The notes under the pieces: model-generated | Databases searched by the model: none | What the model saw: only the letters and a program-made list of their open reading frames with translations | Told to the model about the DNA's origin: nothing | Assembly: GCA_944548615.1 (NCBI GenBank) | Contig: OX155954.1 | Coordinates: 2,275,335 to 2,339,334, forward strand | DNA from: Micropterix aruncella | Lineage: Eukaryota > Arthropoda > Insecta > Lepidoptera > Micropterigidae | Reading direction: 5' to 3' | Length of the DNA: 64,000 nucleotides | Translations under genes and position numbers: made by a program | Shown here: piece after piece, positions 1 through 33,197 of the stretch | Layout of the letters: the number at the start of each line of letters is the position of its first letter | Position numbering within the stretch: the first letter of the stretch is position 1

Positions 1-395
1 ATTATTTTAACCCTATTAAGCTAGGATTTAAGGACTTAGTAGCTAATGCTTAGTACTTGTTATTTGCACTAATACATTGCATGTAAACATGCTGATTCAG
101 CATGTTGGTGCTTACTATTAGTTAAACTGCCAGTGCAAATGAATAGAAGCTGACCGTATTTACTTAGTGACAAGCGACTACTCCCACCATTATAGTTTGG
201 ACCATTTCCCTAGACCATATTATTTTAACCCTATGATTTAAGGACTTAGTAGCTAATGCTTAGTACTTGTCATTTGCACATTATAATACCTTGTGTGTTA
301 AAATGCTGATTCAGCATGTTAGTGCTTAGTATTAGTTAAACTGCCAGTGCAAGTGAATAGAAGCCGATCCTATTTACTAAGCGACAAGCGACTAC
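1..395. repeat. Tandem direct duplication of a ~190-bp unit
   Basis: Two copies run from about 1 to 219 and 220 to 395. Both begin with attattttaaccctat, share the core ttagtagctaatgcttagta, then a gctgattcagc palindrome, and end with gacaagcgactac. The second copy has lost some bases near its start. Similar words (gacaagtac, aagtgacaag) recur at 2368-2402. The block may therefore be one end of a larger repetitive element whose middle was later split by the LINE at 614. No coding sense is visible. The family is not recognised. Confidence 0.6.
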
Positions 396-568
396 CACAA
401 ATTACTAGGCACTTGTCGCTTGCTGACTCGTGTGAACAGCCGCAGCAAGTCTTTAGTGACAAATTGAAATGGCAAGTGTCACGTTTGTCTTTATTTACGA
501 GACATTTGCTAAGTATATTTTTTGATTATGGCGGCGGAAAGGTAGAATTCCGAAACAACTATAAAATT

Positions 569-613
569 CATCCAAGAATTTAAATTGTATGAAAATAAGC
601 CAGAGATGGTGCT
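569..613. repeat. 45-bp target-site duplication, left copy
   Basis: This segment, from catccaagaatt to agagatggtgct, recurs without a mismatch at 2239-2283. The two copies flank a reverse transcriptase fragment exactly, so it is read as the target-site duplication of that LINE. At 45 bp it is long for a LINE, and the perfect identity indicates a young insertion. Confidence 0.85.
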
Positions 614-2238
614 GTTAAACAGCTTTGAAAATAATAGAGAAATGGTGCAAGGAGAATGACCTATCGGTAAATCCAAAAAAGACCGACACCATTCTCTTCA
701 CACATAAACGTAAATTGGGTACATACAAAATGCCAACCTTGTTTGGATCCAGACTAACGCTTTCTAAAGAAGTAAAGTACCTAGGAATAACTTTGGACGA
801 AAAACTAAACTGGAATAAACACCTAGACAACAAACTAAACAAAGCAACAGTCGCCTTCTGGCAATGCCGAAGAATGGTGGGCAAGAAATGGGGACTAGCC
901 CCACACATTATACTGTGGCTGTACAAAATGATAATAATACCAATGATAAGCTACGGAGCTGTAGTATGGTGGCCCCGCACCCAACTCACTACTGCAATCA
1001 ACAAATTACAGAAAATGCAAAGGCTAGCATGTATAGCAGCGACCGGCTGCATGAGAACAACTCCGACAGCGGCGCTGGAAATCATGCTAGGGCTTCTACC
1101 ACTACACCTACATATACAAAAAGAAGCAGCCGCAACGGCTCTTCGTCTAAAGAATCTAAACTTATGGACCAAATATAAAACACCGCACACGAATATATAT
1201 GATAATATACTGTCAAGTTTTCCAATGCTGGAAGCGGCAATCGACAGAATACCCAAAACTATGATCTTCTGGAAAGAATATGCCATATCATTAACAGAAG
1301 ACTCAAAAGAAGCACTGAATCAAACGGACCTAAGAATCTACACAGATGGATCAAAAACCAACAAAGGTACAGGATGTGGTGTCTTCTCGGAAGACCTAAA
1401 CATACACATCTTCAAACCACTCGGAGCACACAACACAGTTTTCCAAGCAGAATGTATGGGAATAATAGAAGCTTGCAACGCAGTGAAACAGCGGCAGCTA
1501 AAACACGAAAACATATGTATTCTATCGGACAGCAGGTCAGTGCTACAGGCACTGGGAAGCGATAGATTTACATCTGGGCTCGTATACGAATGCCACCAAA
1601 GCCTCCTCGAGGTATGCGGAAAAGGCAATAAGGTGACACTGAAATGGATCAAGGGACACAGTAACTCAAGAGGAAACGATGCTGCGGATGAACTAGCCCG
1701 TAAGGGCTCAGACACACCGGCATACGGACCCGAACCTGTCGTGCCCCTACCCTACTCGCACATAAACAACCAACTTGACAACCACTACAAACAACTACAT
1801 CAAACACACTGGAAAGAGATAGACACCTGCAGACAAACCAAAGAAATAGTAGTGGAATACAACCACAAACTTACCAAAACACTTCTAAGGACAAAAAGGC
1901 CCCAACTACGCAAACTAGTGGGACTGATAACAGGACACAACACACTAAACAAACACCTCTTCAACATGGGCGGAACGAATAGCCCTATGTGCAGAGCATG
2001 CATGGAGGCGGAAGAAACCACAAAACACATTCTGCTAGATTGTAAACAGGTAGAAGTATACAGGACAAAACACCTTGGGACTCCAGGCACCCTGCGCGAG
2101 GCAGCAGGAAACCTGAAAGCCCTGCTGGCTTTCGTCGAGGAGCTGGGGTGGGTGGAATAGCGCTACCCCCGTTACACGCAAAATAGGCACACTGGATGTC
2201 GACTTGCGGAGGAACGCCCAGTACAACTAACTAACTAA
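614..2238 (+). mobile_element. 5'-truncated non-LTR retrotransposon (R1/I/LOA-like, RNase H-bearing)
   Basis: A 1.6-kb LINE copy lies between perfect 45-bp direct repeats. Its 5' end is cut inside the reverse transcriptase. Its 3' end is a short CTAA tandem tail (ctaactaactaa) just before the right duplication. The reading frame is still open, which agrees with recent insertion. The clade is inferred from the RT thumb-RNase H-zinc knuckle order, not from phylogeny. Confidence 0.85.
619..2160 (+). CDS. C-terminal part of LINE reverse transcriptase with RNase H domain
   Basis: About 511 residues stay open with no internal stop. The first ~150 residues are the end of a reverse transcriptase (LSVNPKKTDTILFT, then VKYLGITLDEKLNWNKHL). 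RNase H follows: acidic residues are seen in YTDGSKT, QAECMGI and LSDSRSV, and the IKGHSNSRGNDAADELA signature is present. A C-x2-C...H...C knuckle (MCRACMEAEETTKHILLDC) closes the protein. Such enzymes copy the element's RNA into DNA at a nick. The catalytic RT palm with its YADD motif is missing, so this copy cannot move by itself. There is no native start; the frame begins at the 5' truncation. Confidence 0.85.
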   Translation, partial: TALKIIEKWCKENDLSVNPKKTDTILFTHKRKLGTYKMPTLFGSRLTLSKEVKYLGITLDEKLNWNKHLDNKLNKATVAFWQCRRMVGKKWGLAPHIILWLYKMIIIPMISYGAVVWWPRTQLTTAINKLQKMQRLACIAATGCMRTTPTAALEIMLGLLPLHLHIQKEAAATALRLKNLNLWTKYKTPHTNIYDNILSSFPMLEAAIDRIPKTMIFWKEYAISLTEDSKEALNQTDLRIYTDGSKTNKGTGCGVFSEDLNIHIFKPLGAHNTVFQAECMGIIEACNAVKQRQLKHENICILSDSRSVLQALGSDRFTSGLVYECHQSLLEVCGKGNKVTLKWIKGHSNSRGNDAADELARKGSDTPAYGPEPVVPLPYSHINNQLDNHYKQLHQTHWKEIDTCRQTKEIVVEYNHKLTKTLLRTKRPQLRKLVGLITGHNTLNKHLFNMGGTNSPMCRACMEAEETTKHILLDCKQVEVYRTKHLGTPGTLREAAGNLKALLAFVEELGWVE

Positions 2239-2283
2239 CATCCAAGAATTTAAATTGTATGAAAATAAGCCAGAGATGGTGCT
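2239..2283. repeat. 45-bp target-site duplication, right copy
   Basis: This is an exact second copy of 569-613, directly after the CTAA tail of the LINE. Confidence 0.85.
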
Positions 2284-3331
2284 TGATTTCGAACGGATAT
2301 CGTCCTACTAATACCTTTACAAATATATAATACTTAAATACTTATATAATACTTAGATACTTAACACGATCGAGCGACAAGTACTACTAAGTGACAAGGA
2401 CTAAGCCTGTGTAAACGGCTTATTATGTTTTTTTTACTATGTTGCTTTTATTATAATATAGTGGTTTTTGTTATAATGTTTAATTATTCTACTTGAAATA
2501 TAAGTACCTACTATTGACAATTTCTCACATTGCATAAAAATATAATAGGTATTATGCTAGGATAATAATTTTATAATATTTCATGAAGTTTGACAATATG
2601 TTTCGAGCTCTTTATTGCATCCACCGTCTACTGGTAAATTTTCAGCTTTTCCAAATCCCTTTAAGGGTACTAATTAAAGTTACACCTTTCCTACTACGCC
2701 AGCACCAGGTGTCTCGGAATCTAGCCTGCTGACTATCCCGGCATTACATGGCCTAAATACTGTCTGATCTAAAAGTATCAGCTTTTCGAAAACTCTTGCA
2801 CTTCTTTGTCGCTGGCTCTTTGACTAGATCTAGTGTCTCTACTGCCAAAAATACCAAACAGTTCTTCATATTAGGTTGCTTTCACTTGTTTCAAATGAAT
2901 ATTTTAAATGGCCACCTAAATAATTTATTCGATGTTTACATTTATCAATATTTCTTAGCCTTGCAGGAGTTTTTAAGTCTGTCTCTATATCACTGATTCA
3001 TTGGTGAATTTCTGGTTGGACCCGTTCCCGAAATGATATTTCGAAGTTGTTCGGGAAGGGAAAAAAAATCGCCAGCCTTTGGTGGCGACTTAACACTAAC
3101 CAAAGGCATTCGTCGAGATGTACCCCTCTGCCCACATTCCTCGCACCTTCTTCCCGCAATGCCCTGTAGCTCGAGAGTAAAGCTACTATTTTGTATATTA
3201 TGGTATGGTTTTGACTCGTCTTTGAATGCCTATATCTCCCTTATTTATTGAGGTCGAATAAAGATTATTGCAGATTCGGAATCAGAGTGGTAAATAGCCG
3301 GGTGGCGTTGAAAGGACAGGTTCCTATAATG
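2284..3331. other. Spacer with no recognisable gene
   Basis: AT-rich sequence with short open frames only. I see no protein motif, RNA gene or paired repeat that I can support. Confidence 0.5.
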
Positions 3332-3863
3332 CAGGGTTTCTCAAACTTATATCCCCAAGTACTCTTTTTAAAAATCTAGCTGGAGGATAAAGTACGGGAT
3401 TTTATTAAATAACAGAAAATACAGTCATAAATAGCAATAATATGTTGTTAATTAATGTAATTGATAAGTTTGCTTCTTGTCTCAAATTGAGTCTTTTTTA
3501 GGAGCTTTGGTCAATTTCAATATCAATTCTGATTCAGGATCAAAAGAATTTCTGAATTTCGTTTTTATCATACCCAGGTATGAAAACCCACTCTCACAAA
3601 AGTAGTTGTCACGAAGGGCAAAAGGTAATTCACCGTTTTGTGTGATAGCTTGGGATATTCTTCCTGTCCTGCTGTCCGAAAATCAATTAAAGACATCTTT
3701 TTAAAATAAGCTTGAAGAGCAATAATTCCTGTCGCGCGATCATGTGCGTTGCCAGCCAGTCAGTCACCAACCTTGTCGCGATTGCGTAAATCCTGTCGTG
3801 AACCCCCTACGATCGACTGGCGAACCCCTAGGGAGTTCGCGTACCCCACTTTGAGAAACGCTG
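3332..3863 (-). mobile_element. hAT transposon remnant with 8-bp target duplication
   Basis: The 532-bp element starts cagggtttctcaaac and ends tttgagaaacgctg, an imperfect inverted pair of the CAG-type seen in hAT elements. The 8-bp word ctataatg is repeated exactly on both sides (3324-3331 and 3864-3871), the hAT target-duplication length. On the - strand the interior still reads CESGFSYLGMIKTKFRNSF, close to the C-terminal dimerisation segment of hAT transposases. It is therefore an internally deleted copy and cannot move alone. Confidence 0.85.
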
Positions 3864-3871
3864 CTATAATG

Positions 3872-4325
3872 CAATAATATTCAAAAACTAAACCTACAGC
3901 CAAATAGATGTTTACGAAGCGTTTTAAAAAAAACTTATTTTACCTACCACCATATAGGGGTTAGACACGTCTCTTATATCTTGCTTATTTATAGAGATAG
4001 AGCAGATTCATATAGTACTTGGTAGACACACAGAATATAGAGGGTGACATTAAAACATTTTCAATGCAGAAGAGTTTGCTAAACTGCATAAATACCAACA
4101 TTTGGTAACAACTGAAATTTTGCACCTCCATGAGAATTTGTATACTGTCGCACCGGGGATTTGTGTCTTTGCTACATCTCTGCTGCGTCATTATGTCTGT
4201 AAATTGACAATACCGCTCTTTTGTCAAACTGCCCTGTTTTTACTTTTCTCACTCCTCGCACTCCGAGCTTCATATGGATGCTAGCTCGGGAGGTACGCCA
4301 GCAGGACAGAAGAAATACATAAAAG
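3872..4325. other. Spacer with no recognisable gene
   Basis: Short open frames only. A stretch near 4150-4200 (gtgtctttgct, gctgcgtca) is similar to 20060-20090, suggesting an old dispersed repeat. Nothing else can be supported. Confidence 0.4.
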
Positions 4326-4700
4326 GTCCGGCACACTAGTCCGACGTACGCAACGTAGGTAACGCATTATGACATCTGGCCCTTGTATTTGAATGAAAGC
4401 AGACACACTTATCCTAAGCAACATTGCGTGGGATAAAGGGGTCTGGCACACTGGTCCGACGTACGCAACGCATTGACATCTGGCCCTTGTATTTGAATGA
4501 AAGCACACACTTATCCTACGCAATGTTGCATGGGATAAGTGTGTCTGCTGACATCTAAACTCAAGCGCCAGATGTCATCATAAGTTGCGTACGTAGGCCC
4601 AGTTTGTCGGACTCCTAGATGTGTCTGCTTCCATCTTAATTCAAGGGCCAGATGTCATATGCATTGCGTACATAGACCCAGTGTGTCGAACTCCTAAGAC
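4326..4700. mobile_element. Foldback MITE built of four related units, two direct and two inverted
   Basis: Units starting at 4326 and 4441 share tccgacgtacgcaacg, gacatctggcccttgtattt and gaatgaaagca. Two further units on the other side (about 4550-4690) carry the reverse complement, such as gccagatgtcat and gcgtacgtaggccc. The symmetry centre is the palindrome-like cttatcctacgcaatgttgc at about 4511-4541. No coding sequence is present. The class is unknown; non-autonomous DNA transposons often have this layout. Confidence 0.7.
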
Positions 4701-4961
4701 GTGGACATAAGACATTTAATTTGTATCTTTATGGAGTCGAGCCATCACTGATATTAGTAGCTAACTACTGAATCGTGATGAGAGGTTATCAAAAATTGCA
4801 CACTCAGCATTACAACGTCAATAAAAACACGCCACGCGGGAAGACACACGATCAAATTCGTCATAAGGTCAAGGGCGTTCATTAAAACACGCGATTTTGG
4901 ATTCAATATGGAAAATCGATCTTTCGGACAACTGCGTCGGAAAATGTCTTAAAATACTCAC

Positions 4962-5146
4962 AAAAAGAAAACGTTCACGGCTCCGATGACCGCTCCCGTG
5001 ACCGCGGGGGTCCTCCACATTATCAAATCCTCGACGGTACCCATGTACGGCTGGAAAAGCCACGAGAGGCGCTCCTCAAACGTTTTCGGCGGACGAAATC
5101 TGCGCCATTTGAAGATGCGCTCGAAGGCGCGCGACACGAACGACAT
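4962..5146 (-). CDS. Putative first coding exon of an unidentified membrane-associated protein
   Basis: The - strand ATG at 5146 opens a frame of 61 codons plus two bases, ending at a good donor (ttttt|gtgagt, G of GT at 4961). The peptide begins MSFVSRAFERIFKWRRF, continues RPPKTFEERLSWLFQPYMG and ends in a likely membrane segment (WRTPAVTGAVIGAVNVFF). A tryptophan-led hydrophobic hairpin start of this kind occurs in reticulon-homology and similar ER-shaping proteins, but the identity is not established. No later exon was found before position 1, so the gene probably leaves the window to the left. It is divergent from the kelch gene starting at 7084. The + strand frame across the same bases (4986-5507) looks like a shadow. 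Confidence 0.5.
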
Positions 5147-5655
5147 GATCAGACGAAAAATGCAGCGGCCGATATTTTTAGCATACCAAAATATTTACAC
5201 TTTGTGTCACCACACAACAGACGGCCGACGCGCGGACACACACGAGACGGAAGGAAGCGCATGCAATATTCACGAGATTTTCCGGACAAACAATGACTGC
5301 ATTATGCGACGTTCGGTTTCACAACACAAGGTCTCCGTTTGCCGCGCGTTTATCACAATAAATTTGCGAATTATTACGCATCGCTTTATGAAAAACCTTG
5401 AACGCAATCGCCCGCCTCAGCTGATTTTCCACAATGAGTACCCGGTGTTGCCGTTTTGTGTGAAAAGTCTCGCTTTTCATTCTCACAGGATAGCTTTTCC
5501 AGCATGACGGAGGAAAAAATAATGTATGGTGTTAGATTCGTTTAATAGTTCAATGTTTTATTATTGTATTGATTTGATGGTTTTTCTTATAACTTGGAGA
5601 TGATCAGTGTTTTCCCTGAATTATTGATGCACCTACGATAAAAAAAAACTAGTAC
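5147..5655. other. Probable upstream region of the 5146 (-) exon
   Basis: Moderately GC-rich sequence just upstream of a - strand start codon, with CG-containing words (gccgacgcgcgg, tgccgcgcg). It is a plausible 5' UTR/promoter area. No TATA box is evident and I do not assign a start site. Confidence 0.3.
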
Positions 5656-6672
5656 TGTCTTGCAGAAGGCAGATTTGCAGACGGCAATCTTGCAGACGGC
5701 ATTCTTGCAGGCGGCAGTTTTGCAGAAGGCAATCTTGCAGAAGGCAGTTTTGCAAATGTCAAACTGACGTTTCGAGGGTCGGCATTTTTGCAGACGGCAT
5801 TTTTGCAGAAAATGAAGTTAGAAGCAAAACATCGTATTTAAAATTTACTGTTACCAGAGTAGAAATCGACAAAAGCCGCGTTTTCATATGTCAGGGTAGG
5901 GAAACCAGTCCACTTCTTTGAGTGTCCTCTCCATCGCGGATCTCAGCAATCAACTTTCGATTTTAGGGAAAGAAAAACCTAACCTAACCTAACCTAACAG
6001 AAAAACTTAAAACATTTTTTTTAACGTTTAGTTTGATGTACTGAATCATCCACTACAAGGATGCCGGTAATTAATGTCACTTCGATTTTAGGGAAAGAAA
6101 AACCTAACCTAACCTAACCTAACAGAAAAACTTAAAACATTTTTTTTAATGTTTAGTTTGATGTACTGAATCATCCACTACAAGGATGCCGGTAATTAAT
6201 GTCACTTCGATTTTAGGGAAAGAAAAACCTAACCTAACCTAACCTAACAGAAAAACTTAAAACATTTTTTTGTTTAGTTTGATGTACTGAATCATCCACT
6301 ACAAGGATGCCGGTAATTAAATGTGGAGAGGTAAAAATATTCACCACTTTAATTTACCCTGACATGATAATTTGCTACTTCTTTTCTAAATTTAAAATTA
6401 ATAACCTATGACCGCTTTACTGCTTTATTTTTGGTTTGTAAAATAATATAAAATTATTTTATTCATGTAATCATGTCCTAATGCGCCATTCTCAAACGTT
6501 GCCAACTTCGGGTTTGTATGCAAGTTTGCTTTCTGCAAGAATGCCGTCTGCAAAAATGCCGCCTGCAAGGTTGCCGCCTGCAAGGTTGCCTCCTGCAAAT
6601 CTGCCCTCAACAGATTTGGAACTGTCAAAAGTGACATTTGTGCAAGACTGCCGCATGCAAAACTGGCGCCCC
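5656..6672. mobile_element. ~1-kb element whose inverted ends are 15-bp repeat arrays (pentapeptide-like)
   Basis: The left end carries about seven 15-bp units of the form ttgcagaaggcagtt (5662-5765). The right end carries the reverse complement (gcctgcaaggttgcc, 6533-6605), so the arrays form terminal inverted repeats. Between them lie a 125-bp unit repeated three times and an AT-rich stretch. A left half recurs at 41393-41707 and a right half at 61100-61655, nearly identical, which shows that this is a dispersed mobile family. Because the period is 15 bp, each array reads as five-residue repeats: FAEGR FADGN LADGI on + and LQEAT LQAAT LQAAF on -, the latter in the A(D/N)Lxx style of pentapeptide-repeat proteins. 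No transposase is seen. Confidence 0.75.
5957..6320. repeat. Three tandem 125-bp units each containing a (CCTAA)n tract
   Basis: Units begin at tcgattttaggg at 5957, 6082 and 6207, exactly 125 bp apart; the third has a small internal deletion. Each carries four CCTAA repeats (aacctaacctaacctaac), the complement of TTAGG, followed by agaaaaacttaaaac and ending near ggatgccggtaatt. The 61100 copy of the element has only a single truncated unit and lacks the CCTAA run. The arrays are internal to a transposon, so they are not a chromosome end. Confidence 0.8.
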
Positions 6673-6683
6673 ACCTGTCTCTA

Positions 6684-6845
6684 GGGGCAATCATATTATC
6701 GGACGCGTCCGTAAGCCGCGGCTTCCGATCGTATGCACAGTGGTCCGCGACTGACGCCCGTTAATGTGCACGGCTCAATAAGATAACCTTTTAGTCGCGT
6801 CCATAAGCCGCGGTTGACGGACGCGTCCGATAACATGTTTGCCCC
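6684..6845. mobile_element. Small MITE with ~30-bp inverted ends
   Basis: The left end ggggcaatcatattatc continues ggacgcgtccgtaagccgcgg. The right end is its near-perfect reverse complement (ccgcggttgacggacgcgtcc, then gataacatgtttgcccc). The 162-bp element has no coding capacity. It lies 240 bp before the kelch-gene start codon and so may sit in or near that promoter. No clear target duplication was found. Confidence 0.7.
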
Positions 6846-7083
6846 ACTGATCATGTTTGCCCCTTCACTTGTTTCATAATGTTACCATATCACAAAAGTC
6901 TTCTGTCAAAACCAACAAACGTCACCGACGCACAATAGCTGTCAACAACTCCATTACTTTTCTTCGTCCGTAAACAGATCACTTCCCCTCGTTTATTTAT
7001 AGCAAGTAAACATCTAATCGATGCCGGTTCATCGTCTGATTCGGATAATGTGAAATTAGAGGAATAAGAGGCGCGGTTTAACC

Positions 7084-29934
<22,851 letters not shown>

Positions 29935-31569
29935 CCCCTCCCCCCCCATCCCTCGCCTTTCCGTCGCCGACCTCTCTATCCTCCGAATGTAATCTAATAT
30001 ATATTTTATGACTTATCTCGACTTTCATTCGCTCCTTCCGGTCGAAGTTACCCGCGTGATGATCGAGGATGCGCGGCGAGAACGGTAGTCCGCGTCCGTC
30101 CGCCTCCTGAGTAGTTTTATCCTCGGAGGTCATTTTGTTTACCCGGGCTTGAAAATTTACAAAACTAACGAATGTGATTATACTCATCTGTTGTTTTCCT
30201 ATTCTGTCTGCATTTTTCCTTTCTTTTGGCTTTCACCGCTGTTTGAGTTTGCTGCTCGATTTTCCCGCTGATTCCAGCGCAGATCCTTGGCCTATTCCGA
30301 CATTTCCAGATGGTCAGAAGTGTAATAATAAGTTATAAGCCTGATATCCATCAATACTTAAAATTACTCCAAATCAGGAATAGAGCAAATTAAAACACTT
30401 CGATTAAATAAATCTACAGTTCACAATGCAAAACAACGTTTCGTGCGGAGCAACTGTATCCTTTTGACGCTTGACTCATGGCCAATTAACTGACAGTTAA
30501 AAAAAGATGCGTGGAAGGAAGGTTTTATTTGAAATATTTTGCTTGTTCCGATTAATTTACACGGTACTATAGCGTTTCTAATGGTTCCGTGCAGATTGGG
30601 TGGTGTTGGCCAAAAATCTATGTCATCTGGCCTGCCCAACTTGCGGTTCAACTTCTATCGGGTAGCCTCATCGAAGAGGGGCTTACCCTGTCAGGGCCGC
30701 TGAGAACTTCTGCCACATCTGTAATCCTACAATCGGAGGCGGTTGGGATCAGAAGATCGTGGATTCGGGGGAATACCTCACTGTGCATTTACACCAAGCG
30801 AGCGAATGCTGATTCTACCACCACTCTGCCAAAATCACGTGATTTTAACTAGAGTGGGGGGAGCTTAAGAGCATTCAAAGCTTAAGAGCTTAAGAAAATT
30901 CTAACCGCCGATCGGCGGTAACGACATAGAATGCACTATAAAACATAGAATTGCTCATTCGTTTAATGTAAATGACGCTAGAGCGCGCGAACAGTATCCT
31001 AGAGCATTCGTTCGTGTTCAGACGCGCTCGCTCGACTAGGCGGTCTCTCAAAGCGTTCTAGCATTCTACGAGCCAAAATCGTTTGCGTTCGTGTTTCCAA
31101 AATGGATTGAACGAACGATGTGTGTCTTCAATTAATAGATTTATATTATCGAGAGCAAAGTTGCCTTTGCTCTGCTCTACATGTTGTACTCTTGGTCTGC
31201 TATTCACTAGACCTGTCATCCTCCAGCGGCGCTCTTTTTGTTTCTTTTGCTTTTTAATTGACCTTGATTACGATGAAAGAAGCACTTGCTATTATACAAT
31301 CGCCATCAGACAGCGTCCGTGCGATTAGGTGCGGTCTCCGCGAAGTTGATAACTTTCTGAGCATTTATTCGCTACATCCAAAGGTCGAAAAACAGCTAGA
31401 ATGCGAAATCGTTCTACCGTTCTAGCTCTAACAGGTTCTATGCTCTGGCTCTTTAAGTGTAAATGTTTTTTTTTCTTCGACGAACAAGCATGGCTAATAA
31501 TCAGTTACACTGGAAGAGCAAGAGCAGAATGCTTTTACTCTAGCTCTACGTTCGTTTAGTGTAAATGTA
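29935..31569. other. IPP 3' flank and unassigned spacer
   Basis: The IPP 3' UTR must start here; a candidate poly(A) signal is attaaataaa near 30405, far from the stop, so this is uncertain. The part 30860-31565 contains several short palindromes (ccgccgatcggcgg at about 30905) and repeated gtaaatg words, suggesting a MITE whose ends I could not fix. Confidence 0.4.
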
Positions 31570-31790
31570 AGGTCCCGGGTTCGATTCCCGGCTGGGTCAC
31601 CATTTTCCGTTGGGATCAAAATAACGGAATTGCATTTTCAATTCTGTCGATCGAATGCAATAACAAGACACACTTACAGACATCTTACACGCACACATAC
31701 ATATAACACGTCATAGTAGAGTTGGTTGAAAGAGATTGTCATATGACAATAAACCCGCCCGTTGTAACATTTCACAATAAAGAGTATAAA
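31570..31790 (+). mobile_element. tRNA-derived SINE, 5'-truncated
   Basis: Starts at the B box (gggttcgattcccggctgg) and continues with ccattttccgttgggatc, ataacaagacacact and ataaacccgcccgttg, the same body as the copy at 8951-8695 read on the - strand. Confidence 0.8.
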
Positions 31791-31794
31791 CAAA

Positions 31795-32240
31795 CAGTCA
31801 GGCAGAACCGGGTGGTTTGCGTACCAGGCCATGTCAGCCACGTTTACGCTATCGGCGAAGAACCTGTGGGGGCTGGAGATGTGAGTTTCGACAGCAAGGA
31901 TTGTTGACGGCCTAACGTCATCTATCCTTGAATCGATCCGTTGGCCATAGCGGCTATAGCCACCCAATGCCGAGTAACCATAGTGGCTAAAGGGTGTCTC
32001 GGTCTGCGATATATTAAGACTGAATAACCGCTTACGTCAGGTAAAGCCCTCGCAAGCAACCTCGAATCTGTGACGGAGGACGGTGAAATCTAGCCAAGTT
32101 TGATAGTAAGGGCATGAGGCTGGCCTGTCGGTTTCACTGCCCAGTGCCTAGCGATAAGGTGTTGGTCTCTTAAGGGCAAGTTGGCGAAGCTACACGATGG
32201 ATTATGTTGTCCCTAAGCCTCTGCATTCACCCCACGGTTA
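31795..32240 (+). repeat. GC-rich dispersed family, copy
   Basis: Words in order: aaagggtgtctcggtctgcg, aagccctcgcaagcaacctc, gtgcctagcgataaggtgtt. These align with 34410-34620 and 56110-56320. No open frame is conserved among the copies, so it looks untranslated, perhaps a structured RNA or a LINE UTR. Confidence 0.6.
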
Positions 32241-32685
32241 AAAGAATGATAATATTGTTATACCTTCTTAGGGCGGCGGGACCTACTATAGCATTTGACA
32301 GCTCGAAAGGTCCCTGGATTCAAGGTATTTCTGAGTCATAAAGTGAGAATTATTACCCAGTGTGGAGATCTCTGAAGACGTTTTTTAATATTCTGTGTAA
32401 AATTAATCGCTTACCGATGTCCCTCGACTGGCACTTGTTGGTGCGTCGGGTCACCAGACGACTTGAACCCTACGGCTTCTGTTGATCCGGCTTTTTGGCG
32501 ATTTGCAACTAACTTTATACACACTTTATGATTTTGAGGGTGAAAAAATAAAAAAATCCCGTAGTGAGTGATGTCTAATGTGTAATTCAAGAACCGGATA
32601 TGCAGATTCTTAATATTACTGACAAGGTAGACAAATTAAAAAATAACAGAAACACTCATTACGAATTTACAATTAAAAAGTTTCT

Positions 32686-33197
32686 TTAACCCTTCGGCTA
32701 CGTAACGACCAAATTTGGTTGCATATCAGAACACCGTTCACTACGTAATGACCAATATTGGCGGCTTGCTCCCGGAGCAAATTCCATTGTCAAAACATCA
32801 TTTTTTTTTTCAAGAAATCATAAAAAAAATATCTAAATATTTTTGTATGTAAACAAGCTAAACGAAATGTTATATTTGATAGAGAATCTAGTAAAGATCA
32901 CGATAGTGTTTACAATTTCTAAATAGGATTCCGTATTTTTCCGTAAGACTAGTACAAGTTAGAAATGCCGAGTTTCACTTTTTCGACTTTCTCATATTTA
33001 TTCATAATTATCTAATTGTTTTACAAAATGAGATTTCAATATTCTATATACGAAATTTCAATGCGATCAATGTGCAGTTATTCTTTTTATAATTGCTATA
33101 GTAGTTCCATAGTTTTGTCGAGCGCGGCGATATTGCAAGAAATTCCAATAGATTGCCGCGGTCTGCCATGAAATTATGCCGCTACTCAAAGGGTTAA
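32686..33197. mobile_element. TTAA-flanked MITE, long version
   Basis: TTAA at 32686 and 33194. Ends cccttcggctacg and actcaaaggg are loosely inverted. The right two-fifths match the MITE at 17761-18074 closely, while the left part is unrelated, so this copy is longer or chimeric. Confidence 0.75.

Larger units (their letters stand above)
527..2310 (+). pseudogene. Short unassigned ORF split by a LINE insertion
   Basis: An open frame runs from about 545 through the LINE target site and continues after it (2284-2309). If the 614-2238 insertion is ignored, it reads ETTIKFIQEF, then ENKPEMVLDFERISSY and a stop. The pattern faintly recalls the start of MADF/SANT-type proteins that accompany Harbinger transposons. 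That is inference from a very short peptide; it may be chance. Confidence 0.2.

Noticed and set aside
4986..5507. 173-residue + strand frame
   Set aside because: It overlaps the - strand exon with a better start, donor site and membrane-like peptide. The + translation has no recognisable pattern.
5957..6320. CCTAA tracts as a chromosome end
   Set aside because: They are short, internal to a 125-bp unit, and flanked by transposon sequence on both sides.
6425..6694. A genuine pentapeptide-repeat gene
   Set aside because: The frame is short, lies in the inverted end of a repeated element, and runs on into unrelated sequence. I treat it as a property of the repeat array and report that as a finding instead.
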